Source: Platynereis dumerilii (lineage: Eukaryota; Annelida; Polychaeta; Phyllodocida; Nereididae). From it: a stretch of 64,000 nucleotides of DNA. The notes beneath the pieces were generated by a model that saw only the letters and a list, made by a program, of their open reading frames with translations, was not told the origin of the DNA and did no database searches. The DNA lies in contig JAPTHN010000112.1 of NCBI GenBank assembly GCA_026936325.1, positions 1-64,000 of the forward strand, read 5' to 3'. Position numbers and translations under genes: made by a program. Of this stretch, positions 11,664 through 22,657 are shown piece after piece. Position 1 is the stretch's first letter; every line of letters starts with the position of its first letter.

Positions 11664-13508
11664 TTCATGTCTGATCTACCCCAGTATCTTGATAAGGCAG
11701 ATGGAATAACACTGAACAATTTTACTGTAACACACATTATGTACGCTGATGATATTGTACTTGTATCAGATTCTGCGAAATGTCTACAGAATAGCATTGA
11801 TTCAGTACAGGAATTTTGCAAAAAATGGCATCTTATTGTAAATATAGGGAAAACCAAAGTGATGCAGTTTAATAACAAATCGGTTAATTCTTTCTTCTGC
11901 AATGGTAATGAGCTAGAAAATGTAGATAACTTTAAATACTTGGGTCATATGCTTACCAATAAGCATAAGATACATAGCAAAATGACTGAATACCTTTCAA
12001 CACAAGGACATAAAGCACTTTTTGCCCTACAAGCTGATTCTAAGCAAGTGTTGGGACAAATGGATCCAACTGTCTCTTTACAAATGTTTGATACTTATGT
12101 TTTGCCAATTCTGGAATATAATAGTGAAATATGGACTAGTGATAAACCAGTATTGGAATTAGAAACTCTGCAACTTGGATTTCTAAAAAATATGCTAGGC
12201 GTACGAAAACAAACTCCATCCTTAGCGATTTATGGTGAAACCGGTAGATTTTCTTTGCATGTAAGACAAAAACTTAGAATGATGAATTACTGGATACGAT
12301 TGGAAGGTGCACCTGATAGTAGCCTATTGAAAAAATGCTTGCTAGCTCAGAAAGATATTTATATGAAAAGAGTGAATGAAAGTAATTGGTTCGGAAGATT
12401 AAGCAGAATATTAAGTTCTTGTAATATTGAAAATGACATTGTAAACCGTACTGACTTAAGCATGATTGGCGTTTACAGAGCAGTGAAACTGAGGCTGTAT
12501 GAAATTGAGCAGGAAAAACTTATTATCGCCATAAATGATAGTACACAGCAGCCAAAACTTAGGACATACAAATTGTTTAAAATTGATTGTAGACTTGAAC
12601 CATATCTTAAGCTGAGACAAAGTCGAAAAATGTTAATCAAAATCGCTAGATTTAGGACTAGTTCACACAGTCTACATATTGAAACTGGAAGGCATCATAA
12701 ACCAATAATTCCTGCAGCAAATAGAATATGTGAAAAATGTACATTAAATGTAGTGGAGGATGAAATTCATTGCCTTATAGTGTGCCCTGCTAATGAGTTG
12801 CTTCGTGTTAACCTTTTTTTTGACAGCAACAACCTTAATAAATGATTTTCTGATTTTGAATGATAATGATAAATTTACATCAATAATGAAAAACAAAGAA
12901 CCCGAAATGTTAAGTTGTCTAGGAAAATTTCTCCTTGGAGCTGATGTTTGAAACAAACTATATCCTACATCGACACATGGTTTTGTGGAAGTTTATGAAT
13001 ACATGCATGTACCCACATACATATATATATATATCTTAAAATTTTGTGAATATCTCATGCCTGTATATATTGACTGCAGCCACTGTTTTCTTATTATTTT
13101 CTATTTTAACTGCACAAATGTGTGTTTATTGATAGGCCTATATTACTAGAACAGGAATATGATAATTTGATAATATACACATGGTGATACCACAGCTATT
13201 GTGTCTTTTAAACCAAATGTTTCATTATTTTAATATGTCTCTTTCGCATAAGTGTAGTTGTAAATCTGCGTTTGTAAATATCCATTTTGATATGTGTATT
13301 TATGTTGATGCGATATTGTTTATTATAGGTTTGGGGTTTATTTTTATATAAAATCAATGTATGTAGATTATAATTACAATTAATGTTCTTAATAGCTTTA
13401 TGTATTCTTGTGTTCGTTAACTCCTGTGGCTGGAACCTGTGAATATAATAATATTATGTGATTTTGTATTTTTTATGACAATTATATCAAATATGATATT
13501 TGCCGTCA

Positions 13509-13540
<32 letters not shown>
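11664..13540 (+). mobile_element. 5'-truncated LINE inserted in the Gypsy-1 LTR
   Basis: The insertion splits the LTR text CATTGATAATT, leaving only a 2-bp GA duplication. It carries the downstream half of a reverse transcriptase (11667-12845, 392 codons) starting near the YADD box (MYADDIVLVS), followed by the usual thumb and C-terminal region with a CxxC-type motif (CEKC...H...C). It ends in a poly(A) run of about 30 bases at 13511-13540. The frame is open throughout, which suggests a young copy. The clade is not resolved; it looks like the I/Nimb/CR1 side of LINEs. It must be younger than Gypsy-1. Confidence 0.9.
11667..12845 (+). CDS. LINE reverse transcriptase, C-terminal half
   Basis: The 392 codons begin at the RT catalytic box (YADD near residue 27) and run through the thumb (FKYLG), a conserved helical region and a cysteine/histidine motif at the C-terminus. 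The palm and endonuclease domains are absent because the insertion is 5'-truncated, so it cannot work alone. The start codon is incidental: the frame is simply open from the truncation point. Stop TGA at 12843-12845, followed by about 660 bases of AT-rich 3' UTR. Confidence 0.85.
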   Translation: MSDLPQYLDKADGITLNNFTVTHIMYADDIVLVSDSAKCLQNSIDSVQEFCKKWHLIVNIGKTKVMQFNNKSVNSFFCNGNELENVDNFKYLGHMLTNKHKIHSKMTEYLSTQGHKALFALQADSKQVLGQMDPTVSLQMFDTYVLPILEYNSEIWTSDKPVLELETLQLGFLKNMLGVRKQTPSLAIYGETGRFSLHVRQKLRMMNYWIRLEGAPDSSLLKKCLLAQKDIYMKRVNESNWFGRLSRILSSCNIENDIVNRTDLSMIGVYRAVKLRLYEIEQEKLIIAINDSTQQPKLRTYKLFKIDCRLEPYLKLRQSRKMLIKIARFRTSSHSLHIETGRHHKPIIPAANRICEKCTLNVVEDEIHCLIVCPANELLRVNLFFDSNNLNK

Positions 13541-13542
<2 letters not shown>

Positions 13543-13584
13543 TAATTATGAATATGACAATATTGTTCAATGATGGAACTTACA
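13541..13584 (-). repeat. 5' LTR of Gypsy-1, outer piece
   Basis: This piece matches 3036-3078 of the other LTR and restores the LTR end after the LINE. It is followed by ACCT, the same four bases found before 2332. Confidence 0.9.
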
Positions 13585-14010
13585 ACCTGCAAGGTGGATG
13601 TGGAAACCTTTGGGGTGCACAAGGTTCATCATCATCGTTTTTGTGCATCAAACAAGGGGTGCATGAAAAAAGGAGCATTACACATTATAGGGTGCATCAC
13701 ACGAGAGGTGCATCACACATTACAAGGTGCATGGGGTGTTTCACCATCCTTCCATGGTTTCTGAAACTTGATATGGAAAATTACACAAATAATTGGGTAG
13801 CTGGGTTATTGCATAAAAATGCCAGGCAGTGCCTAACTGACAAGCTGGTCTGCTGTGGGAAGGCTAAGGTGGTGACCAAGGGCATACTTAAAAATGGCCT
13901 GGGGGGGAGAGAGGAGGGCATTACATGAGGTGAATGGCAGCACTCTGGGTTTTTCCTATCTCATCTATGTCAACCTCAGGCCTCATGGGAAGGCCATACC
14001 CCCTCACTGC
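13585..14010. repeat. GGTGCAT-rich text, right part of the split short repeat, then unassigned
   Basis: From 13585 to about 13745 the words GGTGCA, GTGCATCA and CACATTA recur several times with irregular spacing. This appears to continue the short repeat that begins at 2287. From about 13766 to 14010 nothing is recognised. Confidence 0.4.
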
Positions 14011-14203
14011 GCTCCTGAAGAAACATTGGGGTTAAAAAAATGAGCCCGAAACGGGACCTATACCACCTGAAACTACACGATCATACAAACATTTTAAGAC
14101 AAAAACGAAAAAAAACTGTTGGGAATTTTTTGAGAAATTCAAGTTTTAAAAAATCTAGTTTATCCCACCACTAGATTACATGTGTAATGGCATATAACAC
14201 AAT
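14011..14203 (+). repeat. element A, left arm, outer part
   Basis: It is inverted relative to 18549-18741; shared stretches include ATGAGCCCGAAACGG and AAAAAATCTAGTTTATCCCA. Differences are scattered, so the element is not young. Confidence 0.85.
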
Positions 14204-14338
14204 TACAGTAGACGAACCTCAAGTGCTTACAAGAAATGGTCTTGCAGGCTGTAAGTGATGTCAGTCCCCATACTTGGCGTGTTAAATGCCAATGCTTTGT
14301 ATTACTCATAAAGGTGTGACTGACTCATAGCCCATATA

Positions 14339-16015
14339 CAGTACAACCCAATAAATTTTCCTAAATCCCACGCCCTCAGGAAGTTACCCTCACTTCCAAC
14401 CACTCACTTCTATGCTAGGGCCCTCAGATACACTCACTTGCATGCCTTTCTGGGGAAACCCCGTACACTCCTGTCCTTGGTGCTAATAAACAAACCAACA
14501 GTGAGAGCTGTTGATTGTAATCTGTTAAATGTCTAACAATTATGTTGCTTCATTAATTCCTTCAGTAAAGTCAATTAAAGCCAAATTGTATCATACAAAT
14601 TCAACAAATGAGCATAATTATCCTTTATAGTTTTTAGGTATTTTTCATTTATGATTTGTTTAAATACCCCATTTTAGAGACATTTTAATGAATGCATCTC
14701 GGTAAATCTATACATGGAATTGGTATTTAATATATTTGTGATTTATAGATATTCTACAATTTATTTTAGAAAATGGATTATTTAATTTAGATCATCCACA
14801 TTCTATATTTTTCATTCAATTGGACAATTAGTGCAGTTCAGGTAAAATAACCCAGTTCTGTTGTTATAAGACAATGGATGCGTTCACACATTCAAGGTCC
14901 AGTGATCACCAAATCCTCTTCAATGCAATGCTTGTATATATTTGTATTGAGTATGTTTTGATAACTAAAATTTATTCCATTTTGTTATAGTTGTATCATG
15001 AATAGCTAACTTCATTATTTGTCTAAATTTCTGAAATAAAATCATATTATGCACGTGTCACTGTCAGTTAAAAAAAGAAAGGTAGGCCTACTCAGTGAAG
15101 GGAAATAACAGATGAACAAATTTGGAAAGTAAAGCATGATTAAATGAGTTGCATTGGCTGCTGTTATGAAATATATCCACTCATCATTCAGATCAGCTGG
15201 GAAGGCCTCATTGACCTCAGCATAATCGATCCACTCTTTTATTGAAAAGTTGCTGCACCAGGATGCAGAACACAATAGCGCCGTAAATATAATGCACAGA
15301 ATCTTCTAATGACACCAATGTTTCGAAAAATTTTATTTCCTATCATTTGATGTAAATTTTGGCTATGTAGATTAATTATTTTGATGTGAAAACTGGTTGT
15401 GAAGCACTTAAAGTTGATGGCAAAAGTTATGCATGTATGTGACGCTTCTTTTTGTTTTGCAGTTTGTGAAACTGACAAAAACAGTCAAGTATTCAACAAG
15501 TTTTCTTTGTATATTTAATTTATAACACAGAATGCTTTGGATGTTCCATTGTTCATAAATTTAGCAAGAAATCACCCAAAATAATGCCTTAAAGATTCTG
15601 TAATTTCACTCCACTAAATGAATATAGGCCTATGTTTGCAGCTGTTTACATAATATTATTTTCTGTTCTATGCCTATATTACTTTTTCTAACTAGCACAG
15701 AATTGCTGTGAATCATATTAAATATATATCTTTGCTAAATATAAGGCAAAATGTGAATAATTAAGTATTGTGTTATGAAGTAAAATCTTGAAATGAAATG
15801 AATTGCATTTAACCAAATTGGTAATGAATCAGCAAATAGCTGTTAAATCAGTTAATTGATGCACATTGCAATAGATGGGGACACCAGGCAGGGGTAAATT
15901 GGATTGTTTGCTCAGTAGAGCAAGGGCAAGCAAAGGAGGGCAAAGTTGTAGATGTGCCAGGGTGTATAGGGGAGTGCAAGTGAGCATCAGCTCGGAAATT
16001 TATTGGGTTGTACTG
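14339..16015. mobile_element. TIR element B inside element C
   Basis: The ends CAGTACAACCCAATAAATTT (14339) and its reverse complement (ending 16015) match over 20 bases and stay weakly similar further in. TATA borders both sides (14335-14338 and 16016-16019), containing the TA expected of Tc1/mariner-like insertion. About 1.68 kb with no long frame: non-autonomous. Confidence 0.75.
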
Positions 16016-16097
16016 TATACCATGTAATTACCAATGACCTCACAAGCTTCTCTATGAGTAATAAGTCTGCAAGTGCCAACAAAGTCCCAAACATTTC

Positions 16098-16115
16098 ACA
16101 GTTTTGCAAAACTGT
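16098..16115. repeat. 18-bp perfect palindrome
   Basis: ACAGTTTTGCAAAACTGT is its own reverse complement. It lies in element C between elements B and D and may be part of an internal hairpin. Confidence 0.8.
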
Positions 16116-16193
16116 AATAATCAGTAAAATGTGTACGATTAGAATTATTGTTTCTTATTTGAAACTATAGAAACACCTGCACAATTAGTGGGG

Positions 16194-16503
16194 ATGATCC
16201 GTGACAAAAAAACGCGGAATACTGCATTTTTACTTACACCTATGAAATTTGGCACAGGCGTAGAACAGACCAAGACCTTTAATTCCAGACCTGGAGCCAT
16301 CCCAATTTTGCGTTACCATGGCAACCAGGGGGCCTCCAAAAATGGACATTCAAACATAATATATGCATTGGAGACCCACTGGTTGCCATGGAAATGCGAA
16401 ACTGGGATGGCTCCAGGTCTGGAATTAAAGGTCTTGGTCAGTTCTACCCCTGTGCCAAATTTCATAGGTGTAAGTAAAAATGCAGTATCAAGTCACAGAT
16501 CAT
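16194..16503. mobile_element. 310-bp hairpin MITE D with X-box-like palindrome
   Basis: Two arms of about 130 bases mirror each other almost perfectly, from ATGATCCGTGACA at 16194 to its complement ending at 16503; the turn lies near 16340-16370. Each arm carries a motif centred on CCATGG: GTTACCATGGCAAC (16312-16325) and GTTGCCATGGAAAT (16382-16395). High arm identity points to a recent copy. It lies in the right half of element C. No clear target duplication was seen. Confidence 0.88.
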
Positions 16504-16669
16504 ACACACTAAATGAAGTGGACATTACAAAACTCCTAACATTAAAAAAATCACTTGATGAAGTTTTGAGATATTATGACAGAAAGATTGTCCGCAAGAA
16601 TATAGGGAGGAGTGCAGACCATGCAGCAAAAAAAAAAATTGTATGGAGGGGAGGGGTATGGCCGGGGTG

Positions 16670-16880
16670 AAAGTGTGTGTGAGTTTTTTTTTGGGGGGGG
16701 GGGGGTGGTGTGTGTGGGCTTGAAAGTGTGTGTTTTTTTTTAATTTGGGGAGGAGGGAGTTTGTGTATTTTTTTTGCCAGGGGGTAGAGAAGTTATTTAT
16801 TAGGGGATGCCATTTTATTACTTTTATTTTTCAAAGAAGGGTTGAAGGTGTGTGTTTTTTTTGTGTGTGGTTGAAACTCA
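16670..16880. repeat. GT-rich and T/G-run low-complexity stretch
   Basis: Runs of GTGTGT, T and G (including a 14-base G run near 16690) follow one another with no coding sense. Confidence 0.85.
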
Positions 16881-17199
16881 AAAACAGCAATGAAGTTTTG
16901 TGAATAAATAAGGTATTTTTTTTGAAAATCGCAGCATGTCAATTGTCATAGCAATGAGTTAGAATTGAGACTCGTCCAGTGCACTGCTTGTGACTCACAA
17001 GCCACCTCTTCTTTTTCTTATCATAGCAGTGATACACATCACAAGGTTTATATACACATCATTGGGTGACCTATGAGTCAGTGAAAATACAGCCTTTTTC
17101 AATGCTGGAGATAGCAACAACACCTCCAATGACATCATTGACACTCTGAAAACAGCTGAATGTAAGGCATTTGTCAGCACTTGAGATTCGTCTACTGTA

Positions 17200-17350
17200 A
17201 CAAGCTTGATGAAACCTGTTTGCTAAGCTCTGTAATGCATTTCAAACTAGTTTTGATGATGAATTTAAAATATTTACTGACTTAGGTAAAAAAAAGTGTA
17301 ACAAATTGTTTATCACTCACTGTAAAAATGCAAAAATGCTAGAAGTGACC
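17200..17350 (+). repeat. element A, left arm, inner part
   Basis: It is inverted relative to 18390-18545; shared words include GTAATGCATTTCAAA and ACAAATTGTTTAT. It continues the arm that element C splits. Confidence 0.8.
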
Positions 17351-18389
17351 CAAATTCAAGAATTTTCCTGTATTGAATTGCAAAGAACTTAGGATTATCC
17401 TTTACCAAGATATATGGAAAGCATATAGTATACAATTCATTGATGACACCAATTTTCTTAAGAGAGAAGGAAAGGGGCTCAAAATGAGTTCAGTCAGTAG
17501 TGAATTTTGTGCAGGAGAGGTCAGAAATGGTGAGTTGATTACTTGCTACTCTTCCAAGCCTATGAAAATACATTTGAGAAAGTCTTTCACTTCAAAAGCC
17601 ACTTAGCTGTTGAAGCTCTTTCTTGGAATGACCAGTCAAAGCATAGGCCTACGTGTAGTTGAACACTGTGAAAGACTAAATTTTCGGTGAAACCATCAGG
17701 GGAAAATTTATTTATCCCATCAGAGTTCTTGAGTATCAATCAATATGCTATCCAGTATGTTGCACAGAAAATATGGAGCCTTACGACAGCAGTTTTAATA
17801 TGCTTTCCATAATGTCATACATGCATGCTTTGATAACTCCCTTAATTCCTTCCAAACAAAGAAATTGTAATATCCAGTAAGTTTGTTCATGCTATAGAAT
17901 ATTTTATAAACCACCATAGCACTCATTTCGATAAGACAGGCACAAGGTATACCTGGAAAGTTGTATCAAACATCTTGCTCAATTTTCCACATATGTTGTT
18001 GATAACTGCGATTCATACTTTGACAGGCTGTCCAACAGCTGATAATTTGAAGAAATTCAACCAAACATTTGAATGGCACTTAATTTGAACCACATACATA
18101 TGCTTATTCTGGTCTTAATGTATATTATGCATACATGCATAAATCTGTGCTGCCACCTTGCTCTATATTAATTTGAACTCTTGCATGTAGATATTATACC
18201 ATAAAGTAAACCGGCTAATTTGGAATCAGTGTTGAATTATGGTTGATTTTTATTATGAGTTTCAGTCTACTGGTAACATTTATGTCCATTTTAGGCATAC
18301 TTAAACTTTTTGAAAGCTTTATAAAGCTTCACATATACATGCTAAGGATAATGCTTCGGATTTCAACAAGCAAAGACTGAAAATCTGGG

Positions 18390-18741
18390 GTAACTTTCAA
18401 CATTTTTGCATTGTTACAGTGTGCAATAAACAATTTGTCACATTTATTTCAATAAAGTCAGTAAATATCTTAAATTCAGTATTGAAACTTATTTGAAATG
18501 CATTACTGAGCTTAGCCAAGAGGTTTCATCACATTTTCAAGCTTGTTAATAGTTTTATATGCCATTACACTTGTGTTTCTTGTGGTGGGATAAACTAGAT
18601 TTTTTAAAACTTGAATTTCTCAGAACATTCCAACAGATTTTTTCAGTTTTTATCTGGAAATGTTAGTATGATCATCTAGTTTCTGGTGGTACAGGTGCCG
18701 TTTCGGGCTCATTTTTTTCACCCCAATGTTTCTTCAGGAGC
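18390..18741 (-). repeat. element A, right arm
   Basis: This is the uninterrupted partner arm of 14011-14203 plus 17200-17350. Confidence 0.85.
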
Positions 18742-18745
18742 ACTG

Positions 18746-19930
18746 TGCCCTAGATACACCACTGACTTTCCTCCAGTCGCATATCCTGGTAAGTCTAACC
18801 ATGCCAGCTTCAACGGAATGCTGAAGGTGTATCTGTGAGGCAGCTGACAGCAATATTTACACCAGAGCTGCTCTCTTTCACATCTGCTTATTAATTGGTG
18901 GACATTTCTACTGAACACAGACGTAATAGGCAGCTATCCCAATTTCCAATTTGATACCCATTCACCTGAAAATTCACCATCTGCAACTGCAGCCAAGCTA
19001 CTCTCACCTGCCTGTACAGCAGACTGACTTGTCAAGCGGAGCAATGCTACATTAATTGAGGAACCACCAGAAACCAGATGCCACACTGATTTACCAGCAA
19101 TTCAGAAAATCATGACCAAGAGTGGTAAATGTACTATTCACCAGCCCCAGTGCAATGGGCAGCCCATGCTTACATATGTATGTAATCCTGAGAAACTCAG
19201 CATCTTTGAACAAATCTCAATCAGGAATTTTGACTTGGTTGAGCAAACAGCAATTTCTTTGTCTGACTCAGGAAGTCTTACCTACAGTAAATACGATTGC
19301 AGAATCGGTTAGAATATATTGTTTAGGTTTATTTCACACCTTTATAGGGATTGTTTAATTAGGTAAGTAAAGTAATTGGGTTAATATACATCACGATAGG
19401 TCTTTAATGAACTGGCTTGTGATATTTTCTTACATGGGACAAGAGGCGTCATCTATAAGGCAAAGCTTTCTGCAATAAATTCTCAATTGTTATGCATCTG
19501 GCCCCACCTGTAACAGACGTGAACTCGTAAAATTTGTTTTTGCATATTTTAATATTAAATTAACAAAATGTATCATAATGTTTATTTGAATATGTACTAC
19601 ATGCTTGAAAGAACATATTCAATTACAATGCATGTGGTTTACAGCTCATGTGTAATTATTTCAGTCCTCTGAACATCAGACACATTTTGACCACAGTAAA
19701 GTAAGCGGAATGTGTAGATATACAGAAATTCGAACTTAAATGAGCATTCAATAATAAAATGCTGAGAAGGTGACCTCCTTTGCTTCCCTCTCACAATGGG
19801 CATCAGTAATCTGAGGAGTTGTAATCTTCGGACTGACAACCAGCAGGAGGCAATTTGGAAGACAGTGAAATTGTCTCACTGTGAACTATATGTAACACCC
19901 ACAAAAATGAATGAAAGCTATCAGAAGTTA
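18746..19930. other. non-coding, nothing recognised
   Basis: No supported gene or repeat. A 66-codon frame at 19112-19312 has a few cysteines but no family signature. Confidence 0.4.
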
Positions 19931-19931
19931 T

Positions 19932-20420
19932 CTACCTTGTGAGGAATGGCTTATAAGCGTCCTTGCAAGAGGCCCCTTTCCACCCTAAAATGCCATGAAT
20001 CCCAAAGGTTCTACAAAGCAATCTACACTGAAGAACCTTGTAGGGTTCTTTTAAACTCCCCAGGGTTCTTTGACCTAGGATGCTGAGGAGTACCGTACGA
20101 AAAGGTGCTTCCAGGCACCCCATGGGGTGCTGTATTTGTGACAAAGTGAAGCACCCTATTTGGTTGTTCTAATCCCTTTTCATTCTTAGAGTGTGGTATT
20201 GCTGATAACTGATGGAGGATTGGGAAGATGGCTGTGACTTTGCTGATGGCCCTGTGTTCCTGGAGTGTTTGCCATTTTAGGGTATTTAGCATGGCAGTGA
20301 CGCTGCTGGTGCGGCGGTAGTCTCCAGTTACAAATCGTGTTGCTCTTCGTTGCACCATTTCTATTTTGTGGCGCTGTGCTGTCGTTGGTGGGTCCAATAC
20401 AGTACTGGCATATTAAAGTT
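19932..20420 (-). mobile_element. LINE fragment (CR1/L2-like RT tail), holding a MITE
   Basis: The minus strand from about 20420 to 20195 reads the C-terminal region of a LINE reverse transcriptase (the pattern VQRRATRF...L.W.TLQEHR is typical). It is interrupted at 20025-20194 by a short TIR repeat. Only the end of the protein remains, so it is a dead 5'-truncated copy. Its left border is approximate. Confidence 0.7.
20025..20194. mobile_element. 170-bp MITE with ACACT...AAGAA ends
   Basis: The ends ACACTGAAGAACC (20025) and, inverted, ACACTCTAAGAATG (ending 20194) are similar. Inside, AGAACCCT, GGTGC and GCACC words recur. The opening resembles 2287-2331. It lies within a LINE fragment and is younger than it. 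Confidence 0.55.
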
Positions 20421-20560
20421 GTGGGCAAACCAGTGTTTTGTAGCATAGCTCTTTCGTGTTTCTTTGGCACTGATGTAAGTTTCTTAGGTATCCTACTATC
20501 ATCCATACTAATTAATCTATTCCAGTATAGTATCATTTCGACCTTCTACCTCGTGTGACT

Positions 20561-21261
20561 AGAAACCCATCCCATGTCTCCTAGTATCGCCAGATTTGGG
20601 GCAAACCAACAAACACCCAGCATCTACAACTGAAGGTTTCAATACCATTTAGTAATTGTGAATGATGGTGTCTTTTACTTAAGCCCTTAACATTTTTATA
20701 TATGGAAAAGTCATTTTTATATATGGAAAAGTCTGCTTGTAACCAAGTTTCTTTCTAACTTTCACTCAGGGTTTTCAAAGGTTTGCTAGTGGGAATTTGA
20801 TGTGCCTATATGCCAAATATGGTACTTTTGCTTCGATTTGATATTGGTTTAGGGAACTAGAACAAAAAATTCCAATAACAGCAGATGATTGCAAGATGTA
20901 AGAAGCTTTTATACCATTCGACACCTCTGTCAACCAATCATGAGCCAGTATTTCACTGCAATAAAACCCATATTCTTTTTCTAACGCCCTCGCTGGATAA
21001 ATCACATATTGCCTCTCCCTAGGTGAATAAGCTATACTAATGGCTTAAATCAATGTCCATCCATAACATACACAAAAATGTTCAAATTGGTCTAAGGACT
21101 GATGTTTGAAGGTCTTGCATGTCAAGAATAAAGCAGTGATAACATGTATTGTGAAAAAAAATTTGATTCTCTAGTGACTGCTGTCATGGCTTAAGAGTTG
21201 AATTTGTCACAGTTCATGTTTATATTTCCATGTCACAATCATAATTTTGCCTTCTATACAT
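20561..21261. other. non-coding, nothing recognised apart from the short tandem repeat
   Basis: No gene or element border could be supported here. Confidence 0.4.
20694..20735. repeat. two-copy tandem repeat of 21 bases
   Basis: TTTTTATATATGGAAAAGTC occurs twice in direct succession. Confidence 0.85.
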
Positions 21262-21398
21262 TATTAAAGTTAAGCCCAATAAAGCCACTGGCCCTGACCT
21301 CATCCCAGCCTGGATATTGAAGGACTTCTCCCACACCTAGCAGGTCCCCTGGCAGCGATATTCAACAACTCCCTCAGGGAAGGATCCCTCCCTGCTTT

Positions 21399-21929
21399 GT
21401 GGAAGACTGCGACTATTGTCCCTCTGCCAAGAAACATCCACCAACAACAATTGAAAAAGATCTTCGCCCCATTTCATTGACTCCAATTGTCAGCAAAGTG
21501 TTTGAGTCGATGGTTCTCAAGTGGGTTGACACTGTTATGAGCACTCAACTGGACCCCAGACAATTTGGTTCAGTACGGGGAACAAGTACAACTGACATGT
21601 TGGTGGAGATGGTCCATTCATGGTACAAAGAGACAGATTCTCCTGGATGTTATGTTCGTATTTTATTGTTAGACTATTCAAAGGCATTTGACCTTATAAA
21701 CCATGAATTACTTATTGAGAAACTGATTGATTTGAACATTCCCGACCACATTGTCCGATGGATGGCTACATTCTTGATTGACCGCCAACATAGAGTCCGC
21801 ATAGGTAGCTCCCTGTCCAGTCTGGGCTCTCCTAATGGAGGAGTGCCACAGGGAACACTTTCTGGACCAAGGACTTCCTGGCGCATATCAACGACCTGGC
21901 TACACCATGTCCTATCTACAAATATGTAG
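21399..21929 (+). pseudogene. LINE RT palm region, copy 1
   Basis: 176 codons with RT motifs: LRPISLTPIVSKVFES (about residues 24-38), DYSKAFDLINHELL (about 95-108) and GGVPQGTLSGP (about 148-158). The reading frame changes just past this, so the YVDD box lies in another frame. Typical of a decayed CR1/L2/Rex1-type LINE. Confidence 0.8.
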
Positions 21930-21949
21930 ATGACAGCACTATCTTCGAA

Positions 21950-22657
21950 GTGTGTTCAACAGGTTCTATTCATAGACTTCAGGAATCTGCCAATATTGCA
22001 CTTCAGTGGACGAAACAAAATGACATGAAAATCAACACTGCTAAAACATATGAAATGGTCATTGACTTCTCAAGAGGCAGGACGATAACAGCCTCCTTGC
22101 CCAATATCAATATGGATGGGACTAACATACAAAGGACTGACAGTGCCAAGGTGCTTGGAGTACACATTTCATGTGATTTGACTTGGAACAAACATGTGGA
22201 CCATATTATTAGCAAAGCCAGCAAGAGACTTTATAGGATGTATCAATTAAAACGTGCTGGTGTAACTCAAGTGGATTTGTTAAAAATTTACCTTTCCGTC
22301 GTAAGACCAGTTCTTGAATATGCTTGTCCAGTGTGGAGTACTAACATTCCTAAATATTTATCTGACAAGATTGAGATGATTCAGAAAAGAGCGATGAGAG
22401 CGATATACCCAGGATTAAATTATGATGCCATTTTGAGCAATGTGGGTATCCCTTCACTTAGTGCCAGAAGGAATAGCATTTGCAGGAATTACTTCAATGC
22501 TATGAAAAAGGATAGTCACAAGCTCAATCACTTATTGCCAGAACCAAGAAGTACACAGTATGAACTGAGAACTTCAAAGTGCTATCCTGTGATAAAGTGT
22601 CGGACAAGCCGATTTCAGAACTCTCTAGTGCCATGGGCCTTAAGCAACTGTCAGTGA
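21950..22657 (+). pseudogene. LINE RT thumb and C-terminal region, copy 1
   Basis: 235 codons starting just after the YVDD box, with the KTYEMVIDFSRG and AKVLGVHIS motifs of the thumb and the VLEYACPVWS and MIQKRAMR motifs of the C-terminal region. The start codon is incidental. Confidence 0.8.

Larger units (their letters stand above)
2332..13584 (-). mobile_element. Ty3/Gypsy LTR element with env-like part (Gypsy-1)
   Basis: A complete-length LTR element on the minus strand: 5' LTR 10959-13584 (enlarged by a nested LINE), gag, protease-RT-RNase H-integrase, env-like part, and 3' LTR 2332-3078. Each LTR has TG...CA ends and the whole is flanked by ACCT (2328-2331 and 13585-13588), a 4-bp target duplication. 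A primer-binding-like site lies inside the 5' LTR and a G-run polypurine tract inside the 3' LTR. By eye the LTRs differ at about 11 substitutions and 7 small indels in about 745 bp, so the insertion is fairly recent. The coding part is broken, with roughly half a dozen breaks. The env-like part resembles the F-type fusion proteins of errantivirus-like Gypsy elements. Host range and activity cannot be read from this fossil. Confidence 0.93.
14206..17197. mobile_element. TIR element C, TA-flanked, inside element A
   Basis: The ends are inverted: CAGTAGACGAAYCTCAAGTG reads inward from 14206 and, on the other strand, from 17197. TA flanks both ends (14204-14205 and 17198-17199). CAGT ends with a TA duplication are typical of the Tc1/mariner group. 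Without its own inserts (B and D) it is about 1.0 kb and holds no transposase frame, so it is a non-autonomous copy. A short inverted pair (ATTACTCATA at 14300 and its complement near 16055) also lies within it. Confidence 0.75.
14011..18741. mobile_element. foldback element A with about 345-bp inverted arms, split by element C
   Basis: The left arm starts GCTCCTGAAGAAACATTGGG at 14011, runs to 14203, and resumes at 17200-17350 after a TA-flanked insertion (element C). The right arm is 18390-18741 read on the other strand and follows the same order of words without a gap. Without C the element would be about 1.7 kb. ACTG at 14006-14009 and 18742-18745 may be the target duplication. No transposase frame is visible in the spacer, so it is non-autonomous. 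The superfamily is not identified. Confidence 0.8.

Noticed and set aside
13500-13928. Frame starting in the LINE poly(A) run
   Set aside because: The first residues are poly-lysine from the A run and the rest is repeat text.
16188-16670. 160-codon frame over the hairpin MITE
   Set aside because: It is open only because the MITE arms happen to lack stops; the protein is mirrored by the inverted repeat.
14011-18741. Element A as a Polinton or other large virus-like element
   Set aside because: No integrase, polymerase or capsid frame is present, and the size comes from nested inserts.
19112-19312. Cysteine-bearing 66-codon frame as a small secreted protein exon
   Set aside because: No signal peptide, no clear splice sites and no known cysteine pattern.
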